Of a stretch of DNA of 64,000 bases, positions 1-10,119 are shown one piece after another. Source of the stretch: Okeania sp. KiyG1. GTDB lineage: Bacteria > Cyanobacteriota > Cyanobacteriia > Cyanobacteriales > Microcoleaceae. The position numbers and the translations under genes are program-made. The notes under the pieces were generated by a model. It was given only the letters and a program-made list of their open reading frames with translations. It did not search any database and had not been told where the DNA came from. How positions within the stretch are numbered: the first letter of the stretch is position 1; every line of letters starts with the position of its first letter. The DNA lies in assembly GCF_014132355.1 (NCBI RefSeq), contig NZ_BLZO01000025.1, forward strand, positions 1 through 64,000, read 5' to 3'.

Positions 1-1829
1 TATGACCGACTAAAGTAGAAACTGCTTCTCCAGTTTCCAAGCTCCAAACTTTAATAGTTTTATCAAAAGACCCAGAAATTACTCGCTTACCATCTGGCGT
101 TACTGTCACTGAACTTACCCAGTCAGTATGTCCTATCAGAGTAAGCAACCTCCTTTAAAGTTTCTAAACTCCAGACTTTTAGAGTTTGGTCAGATAAACA
201 GGCGATCGCTCGTTTACCATCTGGTGTAACTGCCACAGCAAAAATACATCTAGTGTTACCTTTTAGACTCAACAACTCCTGTGCTGTTTCCCAGCTCCAA
301 ATTTTAAGAGTATTATCATCCGAACATGATATAATACGTTTGTCTGGTAATGCTGCTACTGAATTAACTCTATCGGTGTGACCTTTAAGAGTACAAACTG
401 ATTTTGTTGTGTTTAAATTCCAGACCTTAATTGTATTATCCCAAGATGCTGATGCTGCTTGTCTATCTGGCAGTGCTACTGCTGCATTCACCCTATTAGT
501 ATGTCCGATAGGAGGTGGTAATTCTACAGAAGTATCAAGACTCCAAACTTTGAGAGTAAAATCATCAGAACCAGAAATTATGCGTCCATCTGGTAAAACT
601 GCAACTGCATGGCCACAGAGTCAGCATGACCTTTGAGAGCAAATAACTCTTCTCCTGTCTGGAGACTCCAAACTTTGAGAGTATTGTCGGAAGCTTAGCA
701 GAAATAATTCCCTTACTATCTGGAGATACTGCTACTGCATTTTATCCCTTTGGCGTGACCTTTGAATGTCAAAGTAGTTTTTGGCTGTGCAAATTCCAAA
801 CTTTGATTGTGTTGTCAGAAGAACCGGAAACTACTTGTCCTTCTGGAAGTTTCGCCACAGTTCTCACGCCACCCGTATGACCACTCAGTGTTAATAATTC
901 TTCTCCTGTCTGGATATCCCAAATTTTGAGAGTGCGATCCGATGAACCTGAAATAATTTCTCGGTCGGATAATACCGCTAACGAATTTACCCAACCTTTA
1001 TGACCAGTGAGGGTTAATTCTTCTTTTTGTGTTTCCAAATTCCAGACTTTAATCGTATTATCTGAAGAACCAGAAATTAATCTACCATCTGGTAATACTG
1101 CCACTGCTCTTACTCCTCTTGTATGACCAGTGAGGGTGAGAAATTCTTTAGTTGTTTCCAGGTTCCAAATTTTGATGCTGAAATCATCGGAACCAGAAAT
1201 TACCAATTTTCATCTAGTAATGCTATAGCTCTAATTCTCCCTCTGTGACCAGTTAAGGTTGCTATTTCTTTCCCTGTTTCCAGGTTCCAAACTTTGAGAG
1301 TATTGTCAGCAGAACCAGAAATTACCAATCCTTCTGGGGTAACAACTACTGCATTTACCCAGCCAGTGTGACCGATGAAAGTTCGTAGTAGTCTACCTCC
1401 TGGAGGTGTGAGACTTGGTGCCATTGGTCTTAACCAGGGCGATCGGTTCCAAGATTTAGCTTGTTGTAGCATTTCCTGAATTTCTGGTATTTCAAAAGAT
1501 AGCAGTCGCCCCCACAGTTGTCCTGGTAGCTGTGTTTTATCTTCGACAAGGATATGAGATGATAGTTCAATTGCCCCTTGAATTAATTTTAGAGTTTTAA
1601 CTTTTTCATTTGAGGTCCAGACATTGGAATGCATGGCTTCCTCATAATCATTTAAGAGATATTCTACTCCGAATAAATATAGTCTTGATTCGATAAAATC
1701 AAAATCTGTGAGTAAGCGATGCAATTGCTCTGTATCAGATTCACTCACGAGAAAACCTGGTAAAGTTTCTAAGAGATAGTATTGATCTTCTAGGGGCATT
1801 TGAGCTAAATTTTCTCTAAATTCACCCAT
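1..1829 (-). pseudogene. WD40 repeat protein, multiply frameshifted, continues past the window start
   Basis: The 5' part (1829 to 1200) encodes about 130 residues of non-WD40 sequence with a segment (LLTDFDFIE) like the linker before WD40 repeats in cyanobacterial STAND proteins. WD40 blades follow (GHTGWVNAV, SGSADNTLKVW). Reading then jumps frame near 1200, 777, 738, 700, 612 and 130. At each point a one-base change restores the WD40 pattern; near 130, for example, removing one T restores a [10 protein letters not shown] reading that runs to position 1. Start ATG 1829 has AAGGAA upstream. Such propellers are protein-binding scaffolds. No ATPase domain is attached. The clustered indels point to decay, although sequencing error cannot be excluded from one sequence. 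Confidence 0.8.
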
Positions 1830-2058
1830 TTCAATTTCCTTGTTATACTGATGTAAACTAATAGGTATTTGTGCAAAATTAATTTAACATCTTTAAGCAG
1901 GGAGTAGGAAATAAAAATATACTTATATGCTTGAGCAGTAGATATAAAAATAATTTTGCCCACCTATTTAATATGACCATCAAATATACAATTAATTTTG
2001 CTTTAGTGCTTATACATTTTATACATTTATTATATTGAGAATGAGGATTAAGGTAGAG

Positions 2059-2106
2059 GAGCAATAGAGGGGAGAAATTTTCATCAAGCAAATATTTAAT
2101 TACCAT
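2059..2106 (-). pseudogene. Remnant of DUF5615 PIN-like toxin (N-terminus only)
   Basis: An ATG overlaps the stop of the upstream antitoxin-like gene. The first residues (VIKYLLDENFSPLL) match the start of DUF5615 PIN-like proteins, where the KYLLDEN strand carries a conserved acidic residue. After about 16 residues the similarity stops and the frame runs on as low-complexity sequence to 1879. It reads as the leftover head of the toxin of a VapBC-like pair. No nuclease activity is expected. Confidence 0.55.
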
Positions 2107-2387
2107 TATTTAGACACGCCCTCAACTTGAGTTAGACGTTCCAACTTCCACTTCAATACCTTCTCCACAAAAGGTGGAGGATGACAGTCAAATTCAGCTT
2201 GAGCTTTATTTGCATAGTCCAACCAATTTTTTAAATATTGTCCTACCGTTTCGCGATCGCGCAAATAATACAAAATTGTTGCATAAACTTGTTCCAAGCT
2301 AACACTATGAAATAGTTCGGCATGGGTTCTATAAAGAAATGGTAAAGAATGCACTAATTTTGTTAAAGATTTAATGAAGATTTGCAA
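2106..2387 (-). CDS. DUF433 antitoxin-like protein, N-terminus degraded
   Basis: The 93-residue product has a core (SLEQVYATILYYLRDRETV) characteristic of cyanobacterial DUF433 proteins, small helix-turn-helix antitoxins usually encoded just upstream of a DUF5615 PIN-like toxin. The C-terminal part (PPPFVEKVLKWKLERL) also fits the family. The usual N-terminal segment, with a GTR motif and a HTH-type start, is not recognisable before residue 30, so the gene is probably truncated or partly scrambled. It overlaps the toxin remnant by a few bases, the normal order for such pairs. With the toxin destroyed, the module is probably a dead toxin-antitoxin locus. Confidence 0.5.
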   Translation of the reverse strand: MQIFIKSLTKLVHSLPFLYRTHAELFHSVSLEQVYATILYYLRDRETVGQYLKNWLDYANKAQAEFDCHPPPFVEKVLKWKLERLTQVEGVSK

Positions 2388-2542
2388 TTATCCTTAATAT
2401 GGGCTTGATTAATTCAAAACAGTTAAATATTATTATCTAAAGATAACACATCTAGTTTGGTTTAAATCTAATGGTTAAAAGTTTTGAGCTTTTTAATTCT
2501 GAATGGACTCCTATTGCCGTAGGAATCCATTCCATTAAGGTC

Positions 2543-2725
2543 TTACTTAATTACAAAAAGTTCAGTAAAATTTTTCCTTAGCTCTACCCTAATACTATTA
2601 GGAAATTCGACTTCAAAAATCAAACTTGATGGGAGCAATAAAGAAATAATGAATGGTGTTGCCAGTCTTGTAAATAGACTGGTTTTCTTTTTTCTGACTA
2701 TTTTTTTGCTGTTCATAACCTTCAA
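2543..2725 (-). CDS. Small hypothetical protein, doubtful
   Basis: A 60-residue lysine-rich frame (MKVMNSKKIVRKKK...) with one short hydrophobic stretch (FIISLLLPSSLIF) that could be a single membrane segment. An AAGG lies next to the second ATG. I recognise no family. It is isolated in repeat-rich DNA and may be a chance ORF. Confidence 0.15.
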   Translation of the reverse strand: MKVMNSKKIVRKKKTSLFTRLATPFIISLLLPSSLIFEVEFPNSIRVELRKNFTELFVIK

Positions 2726-3644
2726 TTTGTTTCTGTTTAATTTGAACTATCAAGTTCTAAAAAAATATTAATCTTGATATTATTTAGATGGCAAGTACCA
2801 CTACTGAACTTCATAAAAGCTTCATAAACTTCAACTTTGAAGTAGAAAATAAAATTGATACAAATAATCAATATCTTTCGTTGATTAGATTAATTTAAAG
2901 CTTATATATCTGTAGCAAGAAAAATAGTGTTTCTAAAATTAACTAGGCTATTTTAAATTCCTATAGTTTATGTCTCAAAGGATCTTTAGGATATTATTAT
3001 ATATATTTTGATAAAATTTGAAAAGTTGAATAACTTCATCAAACCTTCATAAAAGTTCAACAAACCATGGCCAATAAATAGGGGTAGACTACCAGTTTAG
3101 GAACGATTTTACGCCATTTTAGACTTGCCATTTACCGAAAAATTGTGGTTTAAAGCCTCCCCTTTTAAGGGGATAATAAAGAAAAATTTTCATTATTACT
3201 CAATCCTCTTCTTTCCAAGGAGAGGTCATTATTCATTATTCATTGTTGAACTATTTACCCCGGATTATTGAACCGTTACCTCAACAGTAATAACATTTAG
3301 TAAATCTTCAATCTATGTTTTCACGGGTTTTCTTGTAATTGTTGCTCAAAACCCAAATGAAAAGCTAGCTCCGACTCATCAAAATAACCTTTCTCAACTG
3401 TAGTGGGAGCATCTTGCTCCCGTGCTAGGAATTCCTTGTTCCTGTATACCATTACTATGCAGAACTACCCCATAGGGTCATTTCAGTTATCAGTTATCAC
3501 TACCTCTTGCTTCAGCTAGAGTCTTGACACCAGAAATTTTCAGTCAGCAAACATTGAGCAATAGAAAAAAACTTGCCAACCCTACAAAATTATCTATATT
3601 TACACTTTTTGTGTCTCCTAACTTCCAACTTCAAATCCTAATTT
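2726..3644. other. Gene-free AT-rich stretch with dispersed repeats
   Basis: No convincing ORF. About 3127-3245 is a copy of the dispersed element that begins TTACCGAAaAATT and carries a GGTTTAAAGCCTCCCCTTTTAAGGGG hairpin-like core. Near 3480 lies a TTATCAGTTATCA minisatellite. Several short 'AACTTCATAAA' motifs occur around 2810-3060 without clear order. Confidence 0.6.
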
Positions 3645-5465
3645 TTAGGCATTTTTGTAAACCATTCCTAACAAATTATTTTTGATTTGTTTTTCCATAC
3701 CTTCTATTTCAATTAATGATTCTACTTCTTGAACGATATCTTTTCGGTAGAGAAAATCTTGAAATGCAGCATGATATATGCTATAAACTGGTTTTCCTTC
3801 TGTTTGATGAATTCGCAGAAATTGTGCCCACTCATCCAGAATTTCTTGAACTATTAAGGAAATTTCTCCACTAAATTTTGCTAACATTCTGCAAGATACT
3901 GGTTTACGAGTTTTTGTTAAGAAATATATGACTTTTAACTTAGTAACAGGCAATGGTTTGACATTCATTTTCATGCGATGCCAATGTTGATCGTAATATT
4001 TCTCTAAACCTTGAGGTAAACTTTCTAAGCTGATATCTCTATAGTTACCTTGCTCAATATCATCAAGTACATATTTTAAGTACATGAAATTATTTTCACT
4101 ATTGCTGGCTATAGATTCGACAAATTCTTCTAATGTTAAGCCTCTTTGTTCGATCCATTCTGCTAGTGCCGATCCTTTTGTACGCAGACGAATAAATAGT
4201 TTGACATCTTCTAGACTTTCATTGGGATAAATCATTAAGTCAAAAATTTTCTGCGGTGCCGAAATGACTAACGGTAGTGGGTCAGACCTCTTAGTAAGCA
4301 GAAAATAAACTCCATTGGGTAAGTTAGCTGGTAAGTAAAGCACATTAGCTGCCCCACTTTGACTACTTAAATCGACTTCATCTAAAGCATCAACAGCTAT
4401 TATGAGTTTTTCTCTTGGTGTTAGTTGGGAACTAATTTCGTTCAGTAGTTTTGATAGAAAGTTACCATTGCTAGTGTTATCCGGATGTAATGGTAATTCA
4501 TAAGGCAAGTTATAACCTTCAATTAACTGAGTACAAATACTCTTAAGAAAATCTTCAGCCCTAGTTCTACCTTCTGATAATAAATTGAAATAGGCAAGAC
4601 AACCTTTACGACGTACATATTCGGCAATGATTGTACTTTTGCCTACTCCTGGGTCTGCTTCGATGATAAAATATCCTTTAGATTGGTTATGGATGAAATC
4701 GTCAATGGCATCAAAAACAAAACCTCGTCCGAGAAACCCTTCAGTTTTATCTGCGATCAAGGCAGCAAAGTCAGCAGGTATTGCCTGACATTGTTGCATC
4801 TGTTTACGCAGCAGTAATATTAACTGTTCTAAGTGAGTATTAGCTCCACCAATACCTGCAATTATTTTGTCTATATCTTGACGGTAGTCGCCAACAAATT
4901 GATCTACTCTTTTCTCTATTTTGTTGGTGACATCAACAAGACAACTGATATCTTCACCTGCTGTTGCTAGCATATCATGCACTAAGGCTTGAAATACTGT
5001 GCTTTCTGTTCTCAGTTCGTGACGAAATTGATGGACTGTAATTGAGACTAATTTAGTTTCCACTAGCACAGATAATTCCCTCGGAGCGTGTTTGAGCCAC
5101 TTATCTTTGCTTTGCAGTCTAGACATCACGACTTTCACTATTGCTTCTTCTTCTCTTCCTTGAGGTAGATGAGTTATTCTTTGCTTGTGTGTTTGCACTA
5201 AATCTAGTATCGTTAGTGCATCTTTTTCCATTTCTGTTAGTCTACCTTCAATTTCAGCTCGAGCTTGCTTCCACTGGGGTAGTTGTTGAGACTCTTTACG
5301 AATTACCTGTAAAGCCTTACAATATGAAGTTAATAAGGCTGTCTGTATTACCTGATTCTTTTCATCAGCTTTTTTTGCTGCCCATTTACTTACCCAATGC
5401 CATGTGACACTGGTTGCTTGTTCAAGTCCTGCACCCGCAAAAAGGGTTAATATCTCTATGAGCAT
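3645..5465 (-). CDS. NACHT-like STAND ATPase
   Basis: The 606-residue protein has a Walker A (DPGVGKST, about 271-278), a Walker B with doubled acidic residues typical of NACHT (LIIAVDALDEVD, about 354-365) and a following strand with a basic residue (FLLTKRSDP). The N-terminal 250 residues are helical, with a hydrophobic start (MLIEILTLFAGAGL), and match no domain I can name. After the ATPase come a winged-helix-like region and then the end, with no WD40 or TPR sensor. Cyanobacterial STAND proteins of this build often carry C-terminal WD40 repeats, so it may be a truncated member or may use a partner sensor. The WD40 pseudogene lies 1.8 kb downstream in the same direction. A role in signalling, cell suicide or phage defence is inference from the family. 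Confidence 0.8.
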   Translation of the reverse strand: MLIEILTLFAGAGLEQATSVTWHWVSKWAAKKADEKNQVIQTALLTSYCKALQVIRKESQQLPQWKQARAEIEGRLTEMEKDALTILDLVQTHKQRITHLPQGREEEAIVKVVMSRLQSKDKWLKHAPRELSVLVETKLVSITVHQFRHELRTESTVFQALVHDMLATAGEDISCLVDVTNKIEKRVDQFVGDYRQDIDKIIAGIGGANTHLEQLILLLRKQMQQCQAIPADFAALIADKTEGFLGRGFVFDAIDDFIHNQSKGYFIIEADPGVGKSTIIAEYVRRKGCLAYFNLLSEGRTRAEDFLKSICTQLIEGYNLPYELPLHPDNTSNGNFLSKLLNEISSQLTPREKLIIAVDALDEVDLSSQSGAANVLYLPANLPNGVYFLLTKRSDPLPLVISAPQKIFDLMIYPNESLEDVKLFIRLRTKGSALAEWIEQRGLTLEEFVESIASNSENNFMYLKYVLDDIEQGNYRDISLESLPQGLEKYYDQHWHRMKMNVKPLPVTKLKVIYFLTKTRKPVSCRMLAKFSGEISLIVQEILDEWAQFLRIHQTEGKPVYSIYHAAFQDFLYRKDIVQEVESLIEIEGMEKQIKNNLLGMVYKNA

Positions 5466-6498
5466 AGTTTAGTAGTACCCTTGACTTATACGATATTTAG
5501 TGATATGTAATAATTTTAATAGCATAGCTTAACCTCTATATGTACCACAATATGATATTTTTGAGAAGAGTTATAGTCACAATTATGGTTTTTTAGTCCA
5601 ATTAAATTCTCTTTTTTGATTCATCTATTGTTGCTGGGATCGAGCTATAGTTTGATTTTTTATTTTTTACCTCCTAAAAAAACTAGATATATTTGCGATA
5701 ATAAAAATTATAGGATGTTTCATATCAGTTAGGTACATTTGTGGGAGGGCAAGATACCCGCACTTTATCGTTAATATTTGTACCTTATATATTACCTAAT
5801 TCCAAATCTCAAAAAGTTTGCTATGTATATTTATAATGGGGAGATATTGAGTAGCGATATGGTAATCAAACATACAATTACTATTCATAAATGGTATAAT
5901 ATGCCATATTTGCTCTAGATTCAAGTTTTTGTAATTAGACATCTTCAGCCCATCAATTAACCTTAGATTTAATCCTTGTAGGGATATGTCACTTCAGTTA
6001 TCAGTTGTCAGTACCTCAAATCTGTTTGCGCAGCATGACCTAGGAAAGCAGGAGCCTTGAAATAAGAAATTATCTTTTTTTTCTGTCCTTAAAAGGGGAG
6101 GCTTGAGACTTAATTTTTTGGTCATGGAATAGCTCTACATTATTTTTCATCCCTATTTCTATTGTGGCTAATTTAGCTAGTGAAATAATTATTTTTTTTA
6201 CGGTTATACGATCCTTCTGAATATGTGCGATCGCTATCATTTTAATTTGTGAAAATAAATTTTTAGATGAAAATTAGTAACATCAAAAAAAAATAAATCA
6301 ACAATATTATACATGATTATTGAATTTTATAAATCGACCATTATTCCAGAAATGTTAAAAGTTTAAAACTCAGACAACGCAATATTTTTCCTTCTTCCTC
6401 TTTCTTCTTTCTTCTTCCTTCTTTCTTCTGCTATAAGTGCCTTATGTGCCAATCAGTGCAACAATAGTATTGATTCAGAATTAATAATTAGCAAGTTA
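5466..6498. other. Gene-free stretch with repeats
   Basis: No ORF of substance. 5990-6130 resembles 9855-9970: TTATCAGTTATCAG followed by TTTGCGCAGCAT and a GGCTTGAGAC core. 6354-6436 is one copy of a polypyrimidine element that also occurs at 13615, 14434 and 59680, with AAACTCAGACAACGC, then CTTCTTTCTTC, then TGCTATAA. The last 60 bases should hold the promoter of the bilin lyase; I see no clear boxes. Confidence 0.55.
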
Positions 6499-7023
6499 AT
6501 GGACATTATCGAATTTTTGCAATTGAGTGCAGGTCAATGGTTTTCCCAACGCACGGTTCACAATTTAGTTTCCGGGGAGTTGCAAGCAGGCAAATCAGAA
6601 GTAAATGTTGAGATACTAGAAAAAACAAACCCCACAGTCATCAAGTTGTGCGAACAACATCAAATTGACCCAAGTTTAGCTCAATTAGTAGGGTTGCAAA
6701 TTAACTGGAATGGTACTATCAACCGAGAGCAAGTTAAAGATATAGGTACAAGAATGTTGATAGTTCTTCCTAGTTCTGATGACCCCCACCAAGGTAAATT
6801 ATTGCAGGATAGAGGGGATGGTGAGAATACAAATATCAGTGGTCGATATATTATGGGAAGTGATGATGTTTTAACATTGATTACTGAATCTGAAGATTTA
6901 TACGCAGAGGAACGTTTCTGGTATCTGATGCCTAATTTACGGTTACGCACCAGTGTAGTTAAAAGACCATTAGGTTTTACTGTGGCTTCTTTTTGCTCAG
7001 AAATTCGCCGCTTGAAAAATTAA
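6499..7023 (+). CDS. cpcS: Phycobiliprotein lyase, CpcS/CpeS family
   Basis: The 174-residue protein has the family hallmarks: N-terminal MDIIEFLQLSAGQWFSQRT, central INWNGT, GRYIMGSDDVLTL, EERFWYLMPNLRLRTS and C-terminal ASFCSEIRR. CpcS/CpeS proteins are lipocalin-fold chaperone lyases that attach phycocyanobilin or a related bilin to the Cys-82/84 site of phycobiliprotein subunits during phycobilisome assembly. Length matches the family (about 170-200). The ATG at 6499 coincides with the conserved family N-terminus. It stands alone, flanked by repeats, so it is probably monocistronic. Which phycobiliprotein it serves cannot be told from the sequence. Confidence 0.9.
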   Translation: MDIIEFLQLSAGQWFSQRTVHNLVSGELQAGKSEVNVEILEKTNPTVIKLCEQHQIDPSLAQLVGLQINWNGTINREQVKDIGTRMLIVLPSSDDPHQGKLLQDRGDGENTNISGRYIMGSDDVLTLITESEDLYAEERFWYLMPNLRLRTSVVKRPLGFTVASFCSEIRRLKN

Positions 7024-7548
7024 ACTGCATCATAATTGATTGCTTGATCGCCAGAAAATATAGCGCAGCGCGCAGGCAACAGGCAACAGGCAACAGGGGG
7101 AATAAATTGCTGATAATATAAGACTTTTAGCTATTGGAGACCTCCTGTGATTTGTAAATATGCCAGCGCATATTGCTATATCTGCAACAAAAATCTGTCG
7201 GGTTGGCACTAAAATGGAGCAACTCTTGCATAGCACAACTATAGTCATTTTAGTTTAGCTTGAGACGATAATTTCTTGCTGTGAAACGGTTTCAGCTAAA
7301 AAAGTGTCTCATTCTTATTTAAAACAACTATAGATGTCATATTTTATTTATAGGACTTACGCAACTGCAACGTATTTATGTCATTGCGACCGACAGGGTT
7401 TGCGGAGCATTCCGGAACGGAAAGCAATCTCAAATCCTAATTTTTCGTAGCTTATGCGTAAGTCCTGATTTATATGAACTATAAAATTCAATATTAGCTA
7501 GAAATTAGTGGATTTTATATTTCTTGAAAAATTTAATAACTGGTTTAA
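7024..7548. other. Repeat-filled intergenic region
   Basis: Holds a CAGGCAACAGGCAACAGG minisatellite (7072-7098), a stretch shared in inverted form with about 14045-14105 (GAGACCTCCTGTGATTTGTA and a CAGCGCATATTGCTATAT part) and the inverted-repeat element listed separately at 7352-7466. No gene is seen. Confidence 0.6.
7352..7466. repeat. MITE-like element, AGGACTTACGCA family, copy 1
   Basis: Bounded by AGGACTTACGCA and its inverse TGCGTAAGTCCT. The interior holds TTGCGGAGCATTCCGGAACGG. Copy 2 at 8648-8762 carries the same interior in the opposite orientation. No ORF, so it is non-autonomous. Confidence 0.75.
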
Positions 7549-8301
7549 TTAACATTTACGGCGATAAATGAAACCCATTAAACCAATAAATGCTAAACCT
7601 AATAAAGAAGTAGTTTCAGGAACGTCTGTAGGATTTTCAGTTGGAGTTGGAGCACGAAGACCAAAACCATTATTGCTTTGGTTTTTCTGAATAACTAGGG
7701 TACCAATTTCCTCAAGACTAGCGAGAGTAAAACCAACCAATGGATTACCAGGTACATTCATACCATCAATAGTATAAATTCCTGAGCTAAAACCAGAACT
7801 AGGTAAGTCTGTAGGAGAGCTAGTACCTCTAACGCTAAAAGCTTCACTTAACCAATTAGTAGTAATTAGATTACCAGATGAGTCAAAAGCTTGTAAGATA
7901 AATTGTTCTTGACCTGTTGCACTTCCGTTATCTACATCTCCAAAGTTAAAATAAGTTCCTACAGGTAGTGGATTAGTAACAAAGTCGAAAGTAGTTGTTC
8001 CTACAAATCCACTTCCTGTACCACTTCCCGTAACATTAAATGTACCTACATTTCTCCAAGGTAAATCTGCACCTGTTCCTACCCAAGTTCCAGTCCAAGA
8101 ACTATTTACAGGTGAAGTATAGATAGGTGCTTCAGAACAAGGAACAGAAAGATTCGGTACAGGGAAAGGAATGATTGTATTACTGCCTAATGCAGGAGGT
8201 AAAGGATTAGGGAAACTACACGTTGAACTACCAAAAGCTGGTTGAGCTATCAGTGTTATTCCTAGTGGCAAGTATTTAATCCAGTTAGTATATTTACTCA
8301 T
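7549..8301 (-). CDS. PEP-CTERM sorting domain protein
   Basis: The 250-residue protein has an N-terminal signal peptide (about residues 1-25, ending PAFGSS) and a C-terminal sorting signal: a VPETT motif, then a hydrophobic helix (SLLGLAFIGLMGFIY), then RRKC. This is the PEP-CTERM architecture, in which the protein is exported and the tail is cut by exosortase, commonly in exopolysaccharide-producing bacteria. The middle (about 60-220) is rich in Gly, Ser, Thr and aromatic residues and looks beta-rich, with no catalytic motif. No exosortase gene is present. The start ATG 8301 gives a well-placed signal peptide, though upstream sequence shows only a weak ribosome site. Confidence 0.85.
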   Translation of the reverse strand: MSKYTNWIKYLPLGITLIAQPAFGSSTCSFPNPLPPALGSNTIIPFPVPNLSVPCSEAPIYTSPVNSSWTGTWVGTGADLPWRNVGTFNVTGSGTGSGFVGTTTFDFVTNPLPVGTYFNFGDVDNGSATGQEQFILQAFDSSGNLITTNWLSEAFSVRGTSSPTDLPSSGFSSGIYTIDGMNVPGNPLVGFTLASLEEIGTLVIQKNQSNNGFGLRAPTPTENPTDVPETTSLLGLAFIGLMGFIYRRKC

Positions 8302-8430
8302 ATTTTCAATGACAGGTTGTTTGATTGCTACAAAAACAATAATAGTAGTAAAAGAGGAGACAAAAATGTGAGTTTACGATTATTTAAAATAATAAATATA
8401 AATTAAATACTTTAATTAAATCTTTTTCTT

Positions 8431-8642
8431 TATAGAACCCATTTGGTATCTTTTAGCTCTCTCCAGAAAAGAGGGAGTAGGGAGTAGGGAGTAGGGAGTA
8501 GAGGGAAATAATTGATGATTTGTGTACAATAATTGATTTTATTTTTGATGATTGGAGATATCTTTTGAGGAAAAGACATCAGCTTAAGTTAAGTAATAAG
8601 AGCGTACGCCTAAATTTTTAGAGATACCAAACAGGTTCTATA
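8431..8642. repeat. MITE-like element, TATAGAACCC family, copy 1
   Basis: Ends are near-inverse: TATAGAACCCATTTGGTATC at the left and GATACCAAACAGGTTCTATA at the right, 212 bp in all. The interior carries GGAGTAG heptamers (8475-8507) and part of the GACATCTCC repeat. Other copies lie at 37402-37610 and 45127-45437. Confidence 0.7.
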
Positions 8643-8647
8643 TAATC

Positions 8648-8762
8648 AGGACTTACGCACGAGGCACGAAAAAGTAGCGTTTGAGATTGCTTTCCGTTCC
8701 GGAATGCTCCGCAAACACTATCGGTCGCAATAACGGAAATACAGTGTAAGTGCGTAAGTCCT
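8648..8762. repeat. MITE-like element, AGGACTTACGCA family, copy 2
   Basis: Inverse of copy 1 in its interior, with the same AGGACTTACGCA/TGCGTAAGTCCT ends. It lies 13 bases beyond the stop of the gene at 8776. Confidence 0.75.
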
Positions 8763-8775
8763 ATGTCTATTTAAC

Positions 8776-9324
8776 TCAATCGGGTTTGCTCTGATTCGAT
8801 CGCGATGCTTGGCTATTTTTGACAAATGCTTTTAGTTTAGTATAAAAATCAGTGTGCTTGATCTTAGACTGAGTTGTTTTTACTGGGAGCTGCTCTACCA
8901 CTTCTTGAGCTGTATTTTTTGAGCCTGCATTGAAGGGGTTTGAGGATGGATAAACTGATGTAGATGTAGAATACTCAGGAGGTTTTGACTCAGATAAAGG
9001 AGGTGTCTCTGGTGGTAAAGACTGAGTATCTATCTGAGATGTTAAATTTGTGAGAATATTTTTAGTAATAATATTTTGAAATTCAGAGTTGAAATGATAG
9101 ATAGGTTGACCGCGACGTTCCCATAATGTCAATATTTGCTCAACACAGACAGCTTTGTAACGTCCAAGATATAGTGCCTCAACTACTGCTAAGGGCAGCC
9201 ACTCTATTTTATACTTATTGTGCCAACGAGTAATAAGTTCCTCAGAAGTCTCATCAGCGAGGTCAAAATCATACTTGTTTAATAGCGCCTCTGCTAAAGC
9301 AGATATTGATGACTGTTCTGTCAT
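8776..9324 (-). CDS. Conserved cyanobacterial protein of unknown function
   Basis: The 182-residue protein has an N-terminal helical part with a block I associate with a conserved cyanobacterial family (IEWLPLAVVEALYLGRYKAV followed by EQILTLWERRGQP and HFNSEF). The second half (about 100-160) is Pro/Ser/Thr-rich and looks disordered. There is no signal peptide or membrane segment. The block could form a helix-turn-helix-like fold but I cannot assign a function. It stands alone on the minus strand. Repeats crowd its 3' side; upstream lies 800 bases without a gene. Confidence 0.7.
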   Translation of the reverse strand: MTEQSSISALAEALLNKYDFDLADETSEELITRWHNKYKIEWLPLAVVEALYLGRYKAVCVEQILTLWERRGQPIYHFNSEFQNIITKNILTNLTSQIDTQSLPPETPPLSESKPPEYSTSTSVYPSSNPFNAGSKNTAQEVVEQLPVKTTQSKIKHTDFYTKLKAFVKNSQASRSNQSKPD

Positions 9325-10119
9325 TGGCCTTTGATTTTTTACTAATAGATAATACCATTTTTCTTAATTATTGAGATAGATTCAATCAGAGTGGAGAATG
9401 GGAAATAAATAGAGTGAAAGAAGTTATCAATTTACTTTTTCTTCTAATGAGCAAGATTGATAATTAGTGTCATATTGTCTCCTAATCAGCGCATTATCAA
9501 TAAAATATGATATTTTTGACTTTTGACTTATACGAAATGGAGACAATTCTCCTTATTTTTATAAGTACCTATCTTTAATTTATATTTATTAGGTATTCAA
9601 GCAAACATAATATTAATTGGGGACTCCCGCCCAAAAAGTTAAATTACTCACATATAATATCACAAAGATTAAAAGTTAAAATTTTTTTTCTTTCACTCAT
9701 AAGACTTCTTGCAGAAGTCAGGGAATAGGGAATAGGGAATAGGGAATAGGGAGTAAAAATTGTTGATTTCATATCTTGAGTTGATTTAATTAAAATTTTT
9801 GCAATAGGTACATACTATTTCACTTTAAATATATCTTTTATGGTTTTTTAATTAGCGGTCATTTAAGTTATCAGTTATCAGTTATCAGTACTTCTAGCTG
9901 TTTGCGCAGCATAACCTAGGAAAGCAAGATGCTTGAAATCTAGAATATTCTCTTTTTTTATCCCTTTAAAAGGCGAGGTTTGAGACCCTATTTTTTAGTC
10001 ATTTTTTTTTATTCTCTGTTGCCTATTCCATATTATTATGGAATTTTTTTCCCTCCCTATTTCCTATTTATTCATTGTAGCAATATTTGATGAGTTTATA
10101 TAAGTAAGAATAAGTCAAG
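9325..10119. other. Gene-free stretch with minisatellite
   Basis: Contains a GGGAATA heptamer array (9721-9752), a TTATCAG array (about 9868-9890) and a TTTGCGCAGCATAACCTAGG segment shared with about 6030. No ORF or RNA is recognised. Confidence 0.6.
9721..9755. repeat. Heptanucleotide tandem repeat (GGGAATA)
   Basis: About four to five units of GGGAATA ending in a GGGAGTA unit. This is the short tandemly repeated heptamer type known from filamentous cyanobacteria. Confidence 0.9.
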
